This document shows, piece by piece, positions 1 through 12,180 of a stretch of DNA of 64,000 nucleotides. The translations under genes were made by a program, and so were the position numbers. Source of the DNA: Lycium barbarum (taxonomy: Eukaryota; Streptophyta; Magnoliopsida; Solanales; Solanaceae); contig NC_083342.1 in assembly GCF_019175385.1 (NCBI RefSeq), positions 115,444,376-115,508,375 on the forward strand, written 5' to 3'. Positions within the stretch are counted from its first letter, which is position 1, and each line of letters starts with the position of its first letter. The notes beneath the pieces are model-generated. The model was given only the letters and a program-made list of their open reading frames with translations. It ran no database searches and had not been told where the DNA came from.

Positions 1-1553
1 ATGATGTCGAGAATTTATACTACATGACTATATGTTATCATCTCGACGATTAATACAAATCTCAATCTAAAAGACCTAGCTATTAGCCTATGACAGGACA
101 AGGGGGCAAAAAATCTATCAGCTTGGACCTTGTGACTAGAGTAAGACAATGTATCTGCATTATTACACCAAAATACATGAGGAAGCTGTTGAAATTTAAT
201 AAGAAAATTGAGAAACTTTGTGATCATTGATTAGACAAACAAACAAAAGTGGCAAAAAAAAAGGAAATTTCTATGGATAAAATGGTGTTATGTTTCTCCT
301 ATGTGAAAAAAAAGGTTGGTTACCATAGTGAGAACTAGCGAATTAATTATAACCACCCATAATTCTGAAATCTGAATAACAAACACTCTTTAGTAATTGC
401 TTATACTTTTAATTTGTTAATGATGACCCAAAACTGGAAAAATATAAACTTCTTATTTTTTTTATTCTGTGGTTTACTTTAATATAATTCTTCGTCTATG
501 CTAAGAAATGTCTCCAAATAATTAAAGACATAGGAGTACTAGTTAAGTTCAACAGTATTGGCCATGTCTCAAGGAATGACTGACGGAGTGGATGCAACTA
601 AATTTATTTAAGGAATAAGAGATAAACAAAAGTGATCGAGATATTTCATAATTAGCAATAACAAGAACAACCAATAATAAAGCAAGAAAGTCATAAAATT
701 AAATTAAGCAACGTAAGGAATTGCCCTGAAATATACCATGTCAAACAATAATAGTAATTTGGTTCATTTGCTTATACTCCAACTAGGAGTCAAAATAGGG
801 ATACAGATTTTAGCCTAAACTAGAACACAAAACTAACAAGGAAACAAAATAAAAGATCACAAGCAAAAAACCAATTAAGAATACTAATATTCTATGTACA
901 AAGAATGAAAATAAATATAAGATCCTATGTAAAAAGAGATAAATCAAGGTCTTATATGGGTGTAAATCAATTCAATTTACACCCATATATAGCTCAGGCC
1001 AACATCAACCAATGCGATTTACTTGTAAACCATACATCTTTTAGTGTCTTAATTTTGCCATGACTTCTTGGACTATAACATGAATATAGAGCATTCTCAC
1101 CATTAATTGTTAGCCATCTTATCCAAGGGAAATTCATCATCTAAAACCGCTCAATGGTGTATTATCGATTAAATTGGCAAATAAACTGAAGAATTTTCAA
1201 GATAATATTTACGCTAAATGTAATCGAAATTCAAACAACTAGATATTGTCATGTGCAAAGGTTATCAATTAATAGCGATACCACCACACACGTACAGGGA
1301 GTAACTAAAAGAAAGCATTATAGATCTATAACTAATATTGAATGTAATAAGTATTCCAAAAAAAAAAAGTACAACAAACAAAAAGGGAAGGATCAACAAA
1401 ATTACAAATAGGGTAAAATTAAAAGGATTTCCATGACTTTGCCTAAGTATTTTTGATTAATTAAAATTGAAACCCTCATTTTTTTTAAATGAATCTCATG
1501 AGTACACCCCTATTTAACATGTTATAGGTCAGTACTTCTCAAACTGTCTCTCA
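1..1553. other. 3' flank of LBD18/30-like gene, no gene seen
   Basis: This AT-rich stretch lies downstream of the minus-strand LBD gene. I see no reading frame with recognisable protein similarity and no LTR or TIR boundaries. The only structure I can support is the short hairpin at 953-989. The end of the LBD transcript must lie in its right-hand part, but I cannot place a poly(A) site reliably. Confidence 0.6.
953..989. repeat. perfect 15-bp inverted repeat (hairpin)
   Basis: The arms TATATGGGTGTAAAT (953-967) and its exact reverse complement (975-989) flank a 7-base loop. It is too short for a typical plant miRNA precursor. A remnant of a MITE end or a chance palindrome are both possible. 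Confidence 0.6.
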
Positions 1554-4500
1554 TCACTTGGTCTGTGGTGGCAAAGTTGAGGGTTCTGTGCATGGAAGTG
1601 TTGGAGATCCATGTCTATGCAAAAGTTCACGTGCCAATTCTTGTAAATCCCCGTTGCCGCCTCCGGTTGACGGTGACATATCCACCGGAGCTCTAGTGCC
1701 GCCATAGTGGCGTGGGTCTATAGGCGGCTGGGGCGGCCGCGGTTGCTGCATTGCCCATGAGGGTTGAACCATTGGGTCAAAAAGTGAGGATAAATCATAG
1801 GCTGCTGGCAACATTGATGTTCCTGCTGTTGGCAAGTCTGATATGGAGAGTGCTGGCTGTTGGAGCATAGTCTGAGGTTGTTGTAGCGGTGGCGGTGGCG
1901 GTGGCGGCGGTGTTGGAAGCTCCAGGGTTGCTAGGTGGGCTTGTAAGTATGAGAGTTCCGCTTGTAAATTCACTACCTGAGTTTACAATGCGTGAAAAAC
2001 TGTATACTGTTAGTGCACAGAAATTAAGTCGTACTCTTTAGTCTTTACTACTTCTTTGTCTAAGTTTATGTAAGTTGTGACGGTTTTTGATCGACATGAA
2101 TTTTAAGATTTTTTTTTTTTTTTTTTAAAAAAAACTTATAATCTAAAATAAGTTATAGCCTATGTGGCTATAAGGCATCTACTCATTAAAAGGTAATCGC
2201 CAGTTTAAACATTAAAGTTAAAATTATTTCTAATTAAGAAAGTGTGACATTCATTTTGGAACATACTAAGAAAGAAGTAACACATAAAATAGGATAGACT
2301 AATAGAGGGAGTATATATACTTCTATTTCTTTTTTACTTGTCACTTATACTAAAAATATGTTTTACTTCTTTATACATTTTAGCAAATCAAGATAGATGT
2401 ATTATTTCTTTCAATATTACCCTTCTCGTTAAATAACTACATAAAGTACTACTACTAGTAATCAAATTTAGATTTTTAAAGCATAATCAATAAGGGTAAT
2501 TTAGTAAAATGACTCTTAATAAATACTTTCTGAAGGGGAGTGTCAAATCAACATGGGCCAAGTAAAAAAGAACTCAGGGAGTAACATACCATATTTGAAA
2601 AATGAACAGTTTCATGGAGCACAATTGTGGTTAAATTAATTATGCTTTGAATCTTTTAAGCTAAAACGCCACCTAATTTAGAAGGAAGGTTAGAAAGACT
2701 CTTACCTGTAATTCTTACATGATGGGTGAAACTCTCAAAAGAGTCGGGATGTGATTACATGAAAATTGACATTTGCTTTAGCCAAATCTAAAGAAAAGGT
2801 ATTGCATGCTATATAGTCTAAGTAACCATTTTGTAATCATGGAGATGATCTGAAATGCCTTCATTTTTGTCTTTCGATTACAAGGAAAGAAGAAATGCAA
2901 TTTTAATTTGGTAAATGCATACTGAGTCATCTATTTGGCTACGTTCTGATGGAAGATTAGTGAAATAGAAAGGTGATCAGATATTGGTATTGAGAGAGTT
3001 TCTAATTCAAAAGTTTTTATAGCATAGTTTTCAATAACATTTTAAATTTTTAAGTGTGTAAAGTTATCAAAGTATTCATATTAAAATACACGTTAAAAAG
3101 AAAAAATCAAACACAATATAGCACAAGAAATTACATAAAATATACAGAAGCTAAAACCTGAATCCGCATAAACTATTTCACTAAAATGCACACAAAGTGA
3201 GCTGGGGGATAACTTTTTTCCATAAGAATGACAAAATCATCAAAAGGCTGGGTTCTAAAGGTCCCCTTTTTACTTCATATTTTTCATACTTATGCCATTT
3301 CTGTAAAACACCATTAGTTATACACTTCAATTTTGTTATACTACTAATATATTCTTACAGGATTTTACGTAATTCAAAGCAAGGACTTTAGGATCGCCGC
3401 ATTACACAAATTCAAGGGAATAAAAATTGTTTTAGGTTCTATCTGGAAGCATAAAAGTCATCTAAGCAATTCCCTATTCTCCATACTCCAAATGACTAAA
3501 TAAAACGAGAGAAATGATCCAAATGTAAGCAGCAAATAACCTTAAAAGTCAACCCGCAGACACGGAGACAATTGTCTAATTAAATCTCTAGTGCAAGTGA
3601 ATTATTGAAGTAGAACTTTAATTAAAAATCGTTTAATCCATTCAATGGATCAAAATCGGCCTTATTCTGAGAGCAACTGAAATGTAGTAAACACAAACAT
3701 ATGACACTGTTAATTAACGTTAAATATGGTATAAAAAGGACAGGTATATCAACAAACAGACATAATTCACTATACTAATGGAAGAGCAAAACTTAAGTCA
3801 AGCTGCTAACAAGGATTAATGAAAAAGAAAAGGTATTTGTTACTACTACTAGAAAAAGCTTCTATTAATTTTTATTATTATTATTCTAGTTGAGGAGTAT
3901 CGGTTTCAACATGCTTTATAGAGAAACAACAAAAGAGTGGTCACTGTCCCTTGTGCCACAAATAACCAAAATATATTCTTTAAAGGGAGAAAACTAAATT
4001 CTATTTGTTTAGGAGAAGAATATTTCAATGAATTTTGAATAAGGAGAAGAAGATGGAATGGATATTTTAGGCCTATGCCGACCATTTCCTTAATAACAGC
4101 AAAATTCAGAGAGGTATGGAAGTGAAAAGTAGAGGCGCTGTTGCCCACATCATCATAATTAAGTTAATCAATCAAACAACTTCTTGATTTCAGCAAAGTA
4201 TAAAACTGTTCCCTAAATGCAACACATCATGGTCCATTTCCCCTTGTACAAGAAAATCTTGTTCTAGATCTCTATTAAAAGTAGTGAGTATTATTTTCAC
4301 TCATATATATACAGGACTTTAATTAATTTACTAATTTCGCACAAAAATGTGAGACAAATTTACATATGCCAACTCAAAATCTTAAAACATACTCATCGCA
4401 ACCTTAAGAAGAAGCTACTTTTGACAACCAATGCCAGATCCAAGACCATGTTCCTCAATTAATACGAAGCTAAGCTTTATCTTCTATATAACACTAATGC

Positions 4501-5516
4501 GTAAAAGCTGTCTTTTTTCACTTGAAAATTTTAGTCTTGTCAATGAAAATATTAAATTTGTATTTCGTTTTCAAGATCATCATAATCTTAACTCTCATTG
4601 ACTTATTTTGGACAAATCTTAGCTAGAGTATTCTTATAACCGCAAGAGGTCAGTTTCAGAGTTTCATATTGTAACGCATGGAGAAAAAATGGTTAAAAAA
4701 TAATATAGATTCTTGAATACGCAAATGGTTTTGTGCCTTGTATTTATCCACAAATTGATAAATCAGTTGTTGGAAAAGTTCTAAAAGAAGAAGCAAAACG
4801 ATTTGTAACGGAAGAAGAGAAGGGTGTCTTTAGTTTACCAACTTTAATGATAAGACAGACTTCGAATGAGATAAATAATTTTTTTTAAAAAAAATAAAAT
4901 CCACGAGTTAAAACTATTCTTGTGAGGATAAATGAGTCTTTTTCAAGAAACAAAAGTTTCATATGATGAGTGTTAAGTTAGCCTAATAGTAATAGTAATG
5001 GAAGGAAACACTATTGATCCTGATGAAGTTTTCAGTTGTATGAATCAATCATTCGATTTTATATAGAGACCGAAGGTTTTTACGAATTTAAATTATATAC
5101 GCTGACAGTTTAATACTAACCTGTTGTTGAAGAGCGAAGATATGAGCTACGCAGCCATAGACGGGGTCTCGGAGTCTTGCTTGAGCTTCATAACAAATAG
5201 TGACAACTGCATCAAGGCGTTTGTGGACAGGAATATGAAGGAGAAGTTTCGAAACATTGCTAGCACCAAACACTTTGTGGACAGCTGCAAAATGGGCAGC
5301 ACCTTGTTCTGAATCAAAATAAGGTGCAAAAATGCAACCAGCAACACACTTTCTTCTCAAGAATTTACAAGCACCGCATGGTCCTCCTCCTCCTGCTCCC
5401 CCTCCACCACCACCTCCGCCTCCTCCGCTGCTACTACTGCCACTGGTCCCACCACCAAGTCCACCACCCGTGGCGGTGACCCCACCGGTGCTACTACTAG
5501 GATTGTTTGAGCTCAT
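1554..5516 (-). CDS. LBD18/LBD30-like: LOB-domain transcription factor, LBD18/LBD30 (ASL20/ASL19) type
   Basis: Two exons, 5516-5121 and 1976-1554, are joined in phase 0 across a 3.1-kb GT-AG intron and give 272 residues. The N-terminus is Ser/Gly-rich with a run of ten glycines (about residues 31-40). The class I LOB domain follows: the C-block zinc finger ([11 protein letters not shown]...C, from about residue 47), the GAS block ([15 protein letters not shown]) and the leucine-zipper-like end ([24 protein letters not shown]) spanning the splice site. The C-terminal half is Pro/Gln-rich and ends in a [16 protein letters not shown] segment, which I recall from LBD18/LBD30. The family are nuclear DNA-binding factors in lateral-root, xylem and boundary development. 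The start is the first ATG, in the context of a Ser-rich leader. Subfamily assignment is from memory of conserved motifs. The intron is long and holds MITEs. Confidence 0.93.
2320..2581. mobile_element. Stowaway-like MITE in the LBD18/30-like intron
   Basis: The left end reads TA-CTTCTATTTCTTTTTTACTT and the right end reads AAGTAAAAAAGAACTCAGGGAG-TA. They form imperfect terminal inverted repeats with TA dinucleotides outside, as in Tc1/mariner-derived Stowaway elements. Just to the left (about 2304-2313) is another GAGGGAGTA end, so a second, partial copy probably abuts it. There is no coding capacity. Confidence 0.6.
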
Positions 5517-5720
5517 TTTCTTAGAAAATTCACCTCTTTTGGAACATAATTTGAAGGGGTTTGTAGAGAAGAAAAAAGGGTATTCCCTAGGGTTTGGTTG
5601 GTGGTATTTGTTGGTATTAATGTTTTTATTTAATTTATGTTATGTTGTAGTAGTAGTAGTAGTAGAATATATTTAGTGGAGGAAGGAATGGGGTGTTTTA
5701 AACACTAAATGAAGTCTTTA
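5517..5720 (-). promoter_or_regulatory. 5' leader and proximal promoter of the LBD18/30-like gene
   Basis: The sequence directly upstream of the start codon contains a trinucleotide (TAG/CTA) tract of six units at 5648-5665 that would lie in the 5' UTR or core promoter. A short AT-rich, TATA-like block (AATATATT) adjoins it at about 5667-5673. Placement is by position only. No transcription start can be read from the sequence. Confidence 0.35.
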
Positions 5721-7679
5721 AAGCCACGCGATGAAGCAAACCCCATTTAGTTGCTTGCGTGAAGCAAACATGCGATAAGCCAACTGCCTTTTTATTTATC
5801 TTCCTTCCTCTCGTGAGTTTTGGCCTTTGCTAACTAGCATTAGCATTTAGCAACACCCTTCATGTTTTCCTTTTTCTTTTCTTTTAGTAAGTAAACTATT
5901 TTTTTTTCTTTCAATACCACTTTTGATGTAATACAAGAAGAATACATCCAATCTTGCTTTATACTAGAAAAAAAAAAATTGCTATATGACACTAACTTAC
6001 AAACTAATACTTAAGAGAATAGTTTTTGTGGAGAGAGAGAAAAAGGGATGTTGAAACGTGTCAATGGGAGTGCCTATATTAGCCTTTCTCTGCGTGTTTC
6101 AAGCTGCGTAGAGGGCAAAAGACGCCAACTATATCTCTCCCTTTCGACGTTGAAAAGGAATTCATTCTACCTCATCTTTTTATTCTTTTACAAAGCTTTT
6201 ATTTTAATAAAAACTAAATAGAAACGGCTTTGTACTCTTTTTTTCTATACATAAAGAGTTTGTTGGAATGACATAATTACCTAGAAAGCTACTTGGTTTA
6301 TCATTTAGTTCTTATAAGTTTTGTGTAATTAGACGTGTTTTTCTTTCTTTTCTTTGTAATAGTAAGGAGAGTAAACATTTTAAGACTATGCATGCTAATG
6401 TTTATTTCATGTAATCCAGTGTATGTGACACACTTTTCTTTTTAATCTGTTCTAAAAAGAATGACGTACACTTCTAAATTTGGAAACAATAAATTTCATA
6501 CTTCTCATTTTATCCTTAATGAGAAATTTTAATAACCAACACAAATGTTATGATATGGGTAAGGTAACATATTTCAAAAGTTTTGTAGCTACAAAAATCT
6601 TATGCCACATTTAAAATTACAAGTTCCAAATTTTTTTTATTTCTTTCTTAAACTATGAGCCGGTGCAAAGTAGTTAACATAAATTGGAATAGATGAATTA
6701 AGTAATAATTTATATTGATAGAGATTTATTATATTAATGTTTACATGAAAGGTGTCAAGTTGTCGTGAAACTGAAAAGGAAAAGATGGGAAATGAAGCAG
6801 AGACGGAAGAAAGTAACAATTTTGTGTTTTAAATAACATTTGTAGCAAAATCATTATCATGGATTCTTGTCCATTGTCTAACCATATCTAGATTTGCTAA
6901 GTTGGTATTGCAAAACTTTTAAATTAACATGAAAATATGGATTGATATTGACAGCCATCATTTTATTTTAGTTTTAAAATTTTCTTATTCAAGCTACGAA
7001 ACTTGCCACTTATACATATTACCCCACTTGCAGTGAAGTCCCATCGATTTGTATTTTTCCCCTTGTAGAAAATTCTGAAGACTTAAGTACGTATGAAGAT
7101 TAACTATTAAAAAAAATTGTTCAGGGGAGGAACTTTATTTGTTTTTTTTATATATTTAGTCGAATAATCAATCATATCATGTCAACAAAAATAAACCAAA
7201 TATATGTTCTCGAAACAGACTATATTCACAGAATTACCACTTTGTATATATTCTTTCTATTTTTCTTCCATTTTGTTGCAGTTTCTCATTCAAATGCTCA
7301 AGATAAATTTCGTCTATATATATTATAAAAATCATGAAAAGATAAGGTTAGGTTAAGCTAGATGCGGCTCTTGACGTGCATGATTCGAAATATATGATTG
7401 TTCTAATGATGAGGAATGTGAATCGATACGCATATATATGGCTAATTAACTTTTAATTCTTAGACGTTCACTTGATTAATTTCATGATAACTCAATCATT
7501 CATGGCACAAAAGTTTGAATGTTTAACTATTTTGGATAGTTAAAAGTATATATACACGCTATGTATGGAGTTACTAAATGTCAGTTACATATAACTATAT
7601 TACTCTAAAAACTTTTATATTGTCAGTTTATATTGGATAAATCTAAAATTTATTATGTCATATATACCCCTATACTATT
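5721..7679. other. intergenic, no gene seen
   Basis: This is AT-rich upstream sequence of the LBD18/30-like gene. I see no protein-coding similarity and no clear repeat boundaries. It may contain distal regulatory sequence, but nothing specific can be supported. Confidence 0.5.
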
Positions 7680-8652
7680 GGAAAAGGGCTAAATATACCC
7701 CTATACTATTGGAAAAGGGCTAAATATACCATTCGCTATACTTTGGGTCTAAATATACCCCTATCGTTATAATATTGGTTCAAATATACCCTTCCACCGT
7801 TAAAGTTGTCCAAAGTGGACATTCAATCGTACATGGCACTAACAGTAGATGAGGTGGCATGCCACGAGGTGGATGTCACGTGGCATGCCACCTCACCACC
7901 CCTAACCCATTTTACCCCTCCTTTCTATTTGTTCTTCACCACTAAATTTCCTTCCCCTCCACCACCATTGCCATCATTGCCGCCACATGGAAGAAGGCAG
8001 ACCTCATCCAAAACGGATAAAATGTCCAGATATATCAAACTTCGAATGGTAATACAAGCGCAAATTAATTATTAATGACGAGCATTTTACACAACAAACT
8101 CAGTTTGTAAAATGGTTGCAAGTAGCTTTTTCACAACAATACCAAGACAGAATGGACAAAACTCAATCCTCACCTCTGTAATCTAGGTGGGACATTGGAT
8201 ATCGAAAGTTTATTAATGGTACTGAATGTTAGATCCTCAATCACTCAATGTGCTCTAATGATTTCCCAGTCCAATTGACAGACATTAAAACCCCAAAAGA
8301 AAGTGGTGCAATAGGAACGAAGATTTTCAAGCTGCATTGATATATCCACCTTCTGCCATACGACGGCAATGATGGCAATGGTGGTGGAGGGGAAGGAAAT
8401 TTAGTGGTGGACGAACAAATAGAAGGGAAGGGTAAAATGGGTTAGGGGTTGTGAGGTGGCATGCCACGCGGCATCCACCTCATCTATTGTTAGTGCCATG
8501 TAGGATTGGATGTCCACTTTGAACAACTTTAATGGTGAAAGGGTATATTTGTACCAATAGTATAACGGTAGGAATATATTTGGACCCAAAATATGACGAA
8601 AGGTATATTTAGCCCTTTTCCAATAGTACAGGGGTATATTTGGCCCTTTTCC
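7680..8652. mobile_element. foldback/TIR element with ~300-bp arms, non-coding
   Basis: The outer ends read GGAAAAGGGCTAAATATACC (left) and its near-perfect reverse complement (right). The arms run roughly 7680-7985 and 8361-8652 and mirror each other through recognisable blocks: a GTGGCATGCCAC palindrome, a CATTTTACCC block and the CACCACCATTGCC inner end. The roughly 375-bp centre has no significant reading frame. A partial extra copy of the outer end (CCCCTATACTATT) precedes the left arm. I could not find a convincing target-site duplication, so the family (Mutator-like foldback or other) is open. Confidence 0.75.
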
Positions 8653-8962
8653 GTTATTATTATATGTATAATGGAAGGGATATCTTTTGGTTTAACTCGT
8701 AAATCTGACAAAGTGGCAATTATATACTTTTACAACGATTACCACTTTTGTCCGCTCCTGCGTAAATGATAGACACGTCAGTACTTCTAAAAATTGAACA
8801 AAAAAATAGAAAAATAATTCAGGCCGTTAATTTCTGCACTAATCGGTTGTCCTTATATAAAAGCTTGTAAGACACAAATTAAAGGAGAGTTTGAATTATA
8901 TATACCGTCAAGTATTCATTATACTGATAATATATATAAAAAGTTATTAAAGGAAAAACAAT
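8653..8962. other. intergenic spacer, no gene seen
   Basis: Short AT-rich sequence between the foldback element and the LINE remnant. Nothing recognisable. Confidence 0.45.
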
Positions 8963-9241
8963 ATGAAATGGAGGCTTGCATTCGGGTCCTATGTGATATA
9001 TAAGAATGTGTCACCGAAATTTAAAGGTAAGTTCTATAGAATGGTTGTTAGACTGATTATGTTGTACAGGGTGAAGTGCTGGCCAGTCAAGAACTCGCAC
9101 ATTAAGAAGATGAAGGTAGCAACGATGAGGACGATGCTTAGATGGATGTGTTGGCATACTACGAGAGACAAGATTAGGAATGAAGATATACGGGGATTTG
9201 AACGAGAATGGTTGGATCAGGTGAAACTTTGCAGTCTCTAA
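8963..9241 (+). pseudogene. LINE (non-LTR retrotransposon) reverse-transcriptase C-terminal fragment
   Basis: An open frame of 92 codons reads through KGKFYRMVVRLIMLYRVKCW, then a KMKVATMRTMLRWMC block and RDKIRNEDIR. This resembles the region just C-terminal to the reverse transcriptase in plant L1-type LINEs, where the usual form is KGKFYR.VVRPA.LYG.ECW...KMKVAEMRMLRWMCG. The copy is 5'-truncated and ends in a stop, with no upstream polymerase motifs and no clear poly(A) tail. It is a dead fragment. Confidence 0.8.
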
Positions 9242-10062
9242 TTGAAAAGAATAGTAACATATCCTTATTCTTTTCAGACGAGGGAAAAATGCAATTTTAA
9301 ATCTTACTGGAAAATATGGTTGATATAACATATGATATGCTCCTTATACAGCAAAACACTAAACAAAAGTAAGAGTATCTTAATTTTTGAGTATGATGAG
9401 TTTTGGTCGGGTCGGGTTGCATCAATTCCTTTTAATTTAATTTGTATTTATTCGGGTTAAAAAGGAGTAAAAGGTTACTCATTGGATATAAGTTTTGGAT
9501 TGGGCCGGGTCGAATACTTTTAATTAATAAAAAAGTATTACCCACAGGAAATTGAATTTTTCGGCACATGTGATTTTTGTGTTAGTAAGGACAATGTTTT
9601 ATAATTTTTGTGTTTAAAAACATAATTAAGTAACTGGTGAAAAAAGTCACAGTTATGTGACCATCTGTATATGAAATTTACCCTCTGTTAGAAAAAAAAA
9701 AATACTATCATTGCTTTTCTATTTTCGTAATTTTATTCAACGTGCTTGTGATTCTCTAAAGTAGTTCGAATATGATAATTGCACTTCGACATCTTAATTT
9801 TCTTTTGAGCTTTAATTTTGTCAAATTATTCTGAAGTTTTCACAACATTACAGCAAGAAAGTTTTGTTTTAGATTTCTCACTTTATTTAATCGTTTTTTC
9901 TAATTAAATCAGTTCCAATAAGCATAATTTACCTAATCAATCAATTTTACATACATTTGACCCAACATAATGAACAAATTCGAAAAGATCAATTTTTCTT
10001 AATATTAAGCGGATGTCGTATGTGAGTGTTTACAAATAATACTTTCATTTTATTTTGAGATA
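9242..10062. other. intergenic, no gene seen
   Basis: AT-rich sequence without recognisable coding similarity. A TCGGGTCGGGTTGC block near 9407 and a TGGGCCGGGTCGAATA block near 9500 resemble each other, but no element boundary can be drawn. Confidence 0.45.
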
Positions 10063-11055
10063 ATGGTAAAAAAATACACTTGAATTATTACCTTTTCGTG
10101 AGTTTCCTATCTGAACTATTAGGGGTGTAAGTTTCCTATCTGAACTATCACCAACTATTTATCAAAACACACATCAATTATCAAATGTTCACTTTTTCTA
10201 CATGAACAATGGTGATAGTTCATGTAGGAAAACAGAACAACTAAGTAAGCGTTTGGTCATAGAAACCAAAAAACAAAATCATCTTTTTTGGAATTTTTAA
10301 AGTTGGAGTTAGAGTTGTGTTTGGCCATAGTTTTTGCAAATAATATTTGGTTGTTGAAATGTACTTTTCCTAAAAAACATGAAATATGATTTATACCCCT
10401 AATTTCTAAAAACTACCAAAACCACCCAAAGCAATTAATAAACATAACCAGTGCAAGAAATTTATCAATTATACTTGAGACCAGCTTATGGAGTGCTCAA
10501 AACTGATAGTTTTTTTCCATCAAAAGGCTGCAACTGGGAGACTTATTGGTGTACACAAAAAATATAGCATCTCTAAATATGATTTTGTTGCAAAATCCCC
10601 ACCAACGTTTTCTTTTAGAGGTTTTTAGCACATGATGTTCAATATTGTTGGAGTGGAGAGCAACTGAGAAACATAAGTTGTCTCTAACCAGTGAAAAAGT
10701 AGTGTGAACTTTTAGGGTAAAAAATGAGCAATATAAAAACTTTTGGGATAAAAATTGAAAACAAAAAAAAACAAAAGTAAAGGTCCAAAACAAAAAATGA
10801 AAAAAGTGAAAACAAGGTATTGGTTGTTTTTCAAATTCCAAATACAACTTTAAATTTTTATGGCCAAACACCATAAAGTGAAAAAAAATCCGGAAAAAAA
10901 GTGAATAATTCTCATGTTCAAACAGGTCCTAATAGTTGAGGTGTGCTTAGATAAATAGTTGGAGCATGATAGTTCAGTTAGGAAACTCACACATCTAATA
11001 TCTTAGGTAAGAAACTAACGAAAAAGTGATATAGTAGTTTTGACCATTAACTCCT
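10063..11055. mobile_element. MITE interrupted by a second MITE
   Basis: The outer inverted repeat pairs the left block at about 10063-10243 (GAATTATTACCTTTTCGTGAG, CTATCTGAACTATTAG) with the right block at about 10925-11055 (GATAGTTCAGTTAGGAAACTC, AAAAAGTGATATAGTAGT). Between them a different element carries its own ends: GTTTGGTCATAGAAACC near 10252 and TATGGCCAAACACC near 10860, followed by AAACAGGTCCTAAT. The same outer MITE family occurs uninterrupted at 11985-12180. A 125-codon minus-strand frame inside the insert is AT-biased low-complexity sequence. Confidence 0.55.
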
Positions 11056-11984
11056 TTATTTCAAAAGGGAAAAGAAATTCCATCCGATTGAGATGAAAGT
11101 TGAAGAAGGAAGTAAGTGTAATTAGATGAGAATGTAGGACTTGATCGTCACTTAACAAAATTTGAAAGCGAGTCCAAAAGTGAACTCAACTCCAAAATAA
11201 AAGAAAGAATAAAGTCAAAGGGACAGTTCGGCGTTCAAAGCAGACGCCACGTGGACTTCGTGATGCCAAACGTAACGGCCACAGTGTGGATGATCTCATC
11301 ATCACATTTAGGACCCACAGAAGTCCTCTAGCTATGCTGCATATATAGAACTAAAATAAAAAATGAGTTAGAGAAAACAGAGAGAATAAGCAGATGATTT
11401 GACAATATTTGGTTGATTTAAACAAAAACAAAAAAAAAAAGAGTATTTGCAGTTGAAGTAAAAAATTTACTGTATATGATTTTGCATATGAATTTCACGT
11501 GGGAAAAAAAATAATGTTTTGTAAGTAAATTCTTAGGAGTATTTTACTAGACATACTTCTCGAGCCAAATTTTTAGCTTTATATTCCTTATTTCAAGTTA
11601 AAGAAGCGGCAATTAACGAAATTGTACAACAAACATTCATTTGCAAATAGTATTTAAAGTTACAGTGAAACATAAGTTTAAGTGACGTGAGTTTAAGAAT
11701 CATGCCAGCCTAGATAAACTGTGAAAAAATGCGCTCATTAGTAAAGTATGGGAGACTCTAAAGAACGGATAAAGTATACTCCTGCGGTTTCAATGACAGG
11801 AGAAAATTGAGCGACCAACTAACTTCGAGTGAAGTGGGTTGATTAAATTTTAGGTGTATTCTGTATAAAAAAAATTGTCTCCTTTTTTTTTTTTTTTTTA
11901 AAACCAAGACTTTCTTCATTATTCTGATTTAATTGTTCAAACCCGCTAATTTTAAGGGATCTCAATCATCCATTGAAATTAATG
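11056..11984. other. intergenic, no gene seen
   Basis: No coding similarity was found. A locally GC-richer block around 11220-11345 contains a G-box-type GCCACGTGG and a TATA-like ATATATAGA. It could be a fossil promoter, but no gene follows on either strand that I can recognise. Confidence 0.4.
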
Positions 11985-12180
11985 GTCAAAAACATATCTG
12001 AATTATGATTTTTTCGTGAGTTTTCTATCGGAATAGTTGAGGTAGGAAAATAAACTACTAACTGATAAGTGAGATGTGTTTTGATAAATAGTTGGTGGTA
12101 TAAAATACTCAAATACCTAGTAGTTTAAATAGAAAACTCACAAAAAAATATAATTCAAATGTATTTTTTATCATTATCTC
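11985..12180. mobile_element. MITE, same family as 10063-11055
   Basis: The left end is TCTGAATTATGATTTTTTCG followed by TGAGTTTTCTAT. The right end is ATAGAAAACTCACAAAAAAA followed by TATAATTCAAATGTA. They are imperfect inverted repeats enclosing about 100 bp. The element is non-coding and no target duplication was resolved. Confidence 0.55.

Noticed and set aside
953..989. Possible miRNA precursor
   Set aside because: The stem is only 15 bp with a 7-base loop, shorter than plant pre-miRNA requires.
5332..5676. Plus-strand 114-codon Pro-rich frame over the first LBD exon
   Set aside because: It is the antisense reading of the Gly-rich N-terminus of the LBD18/30-like protein, and the minus strand carries the clear LOB domain.
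10497..10874. 125-codon minus-strand frame rich in Phe
   Set aside because: It is produced by A/T-rich sequence inside a MITE insertion. No motif is recognisable.
11240..11345. G-box and TATA-like block suggesting a promoter
   Set aside because: No gene follows on either strand. Kept as a remark only.
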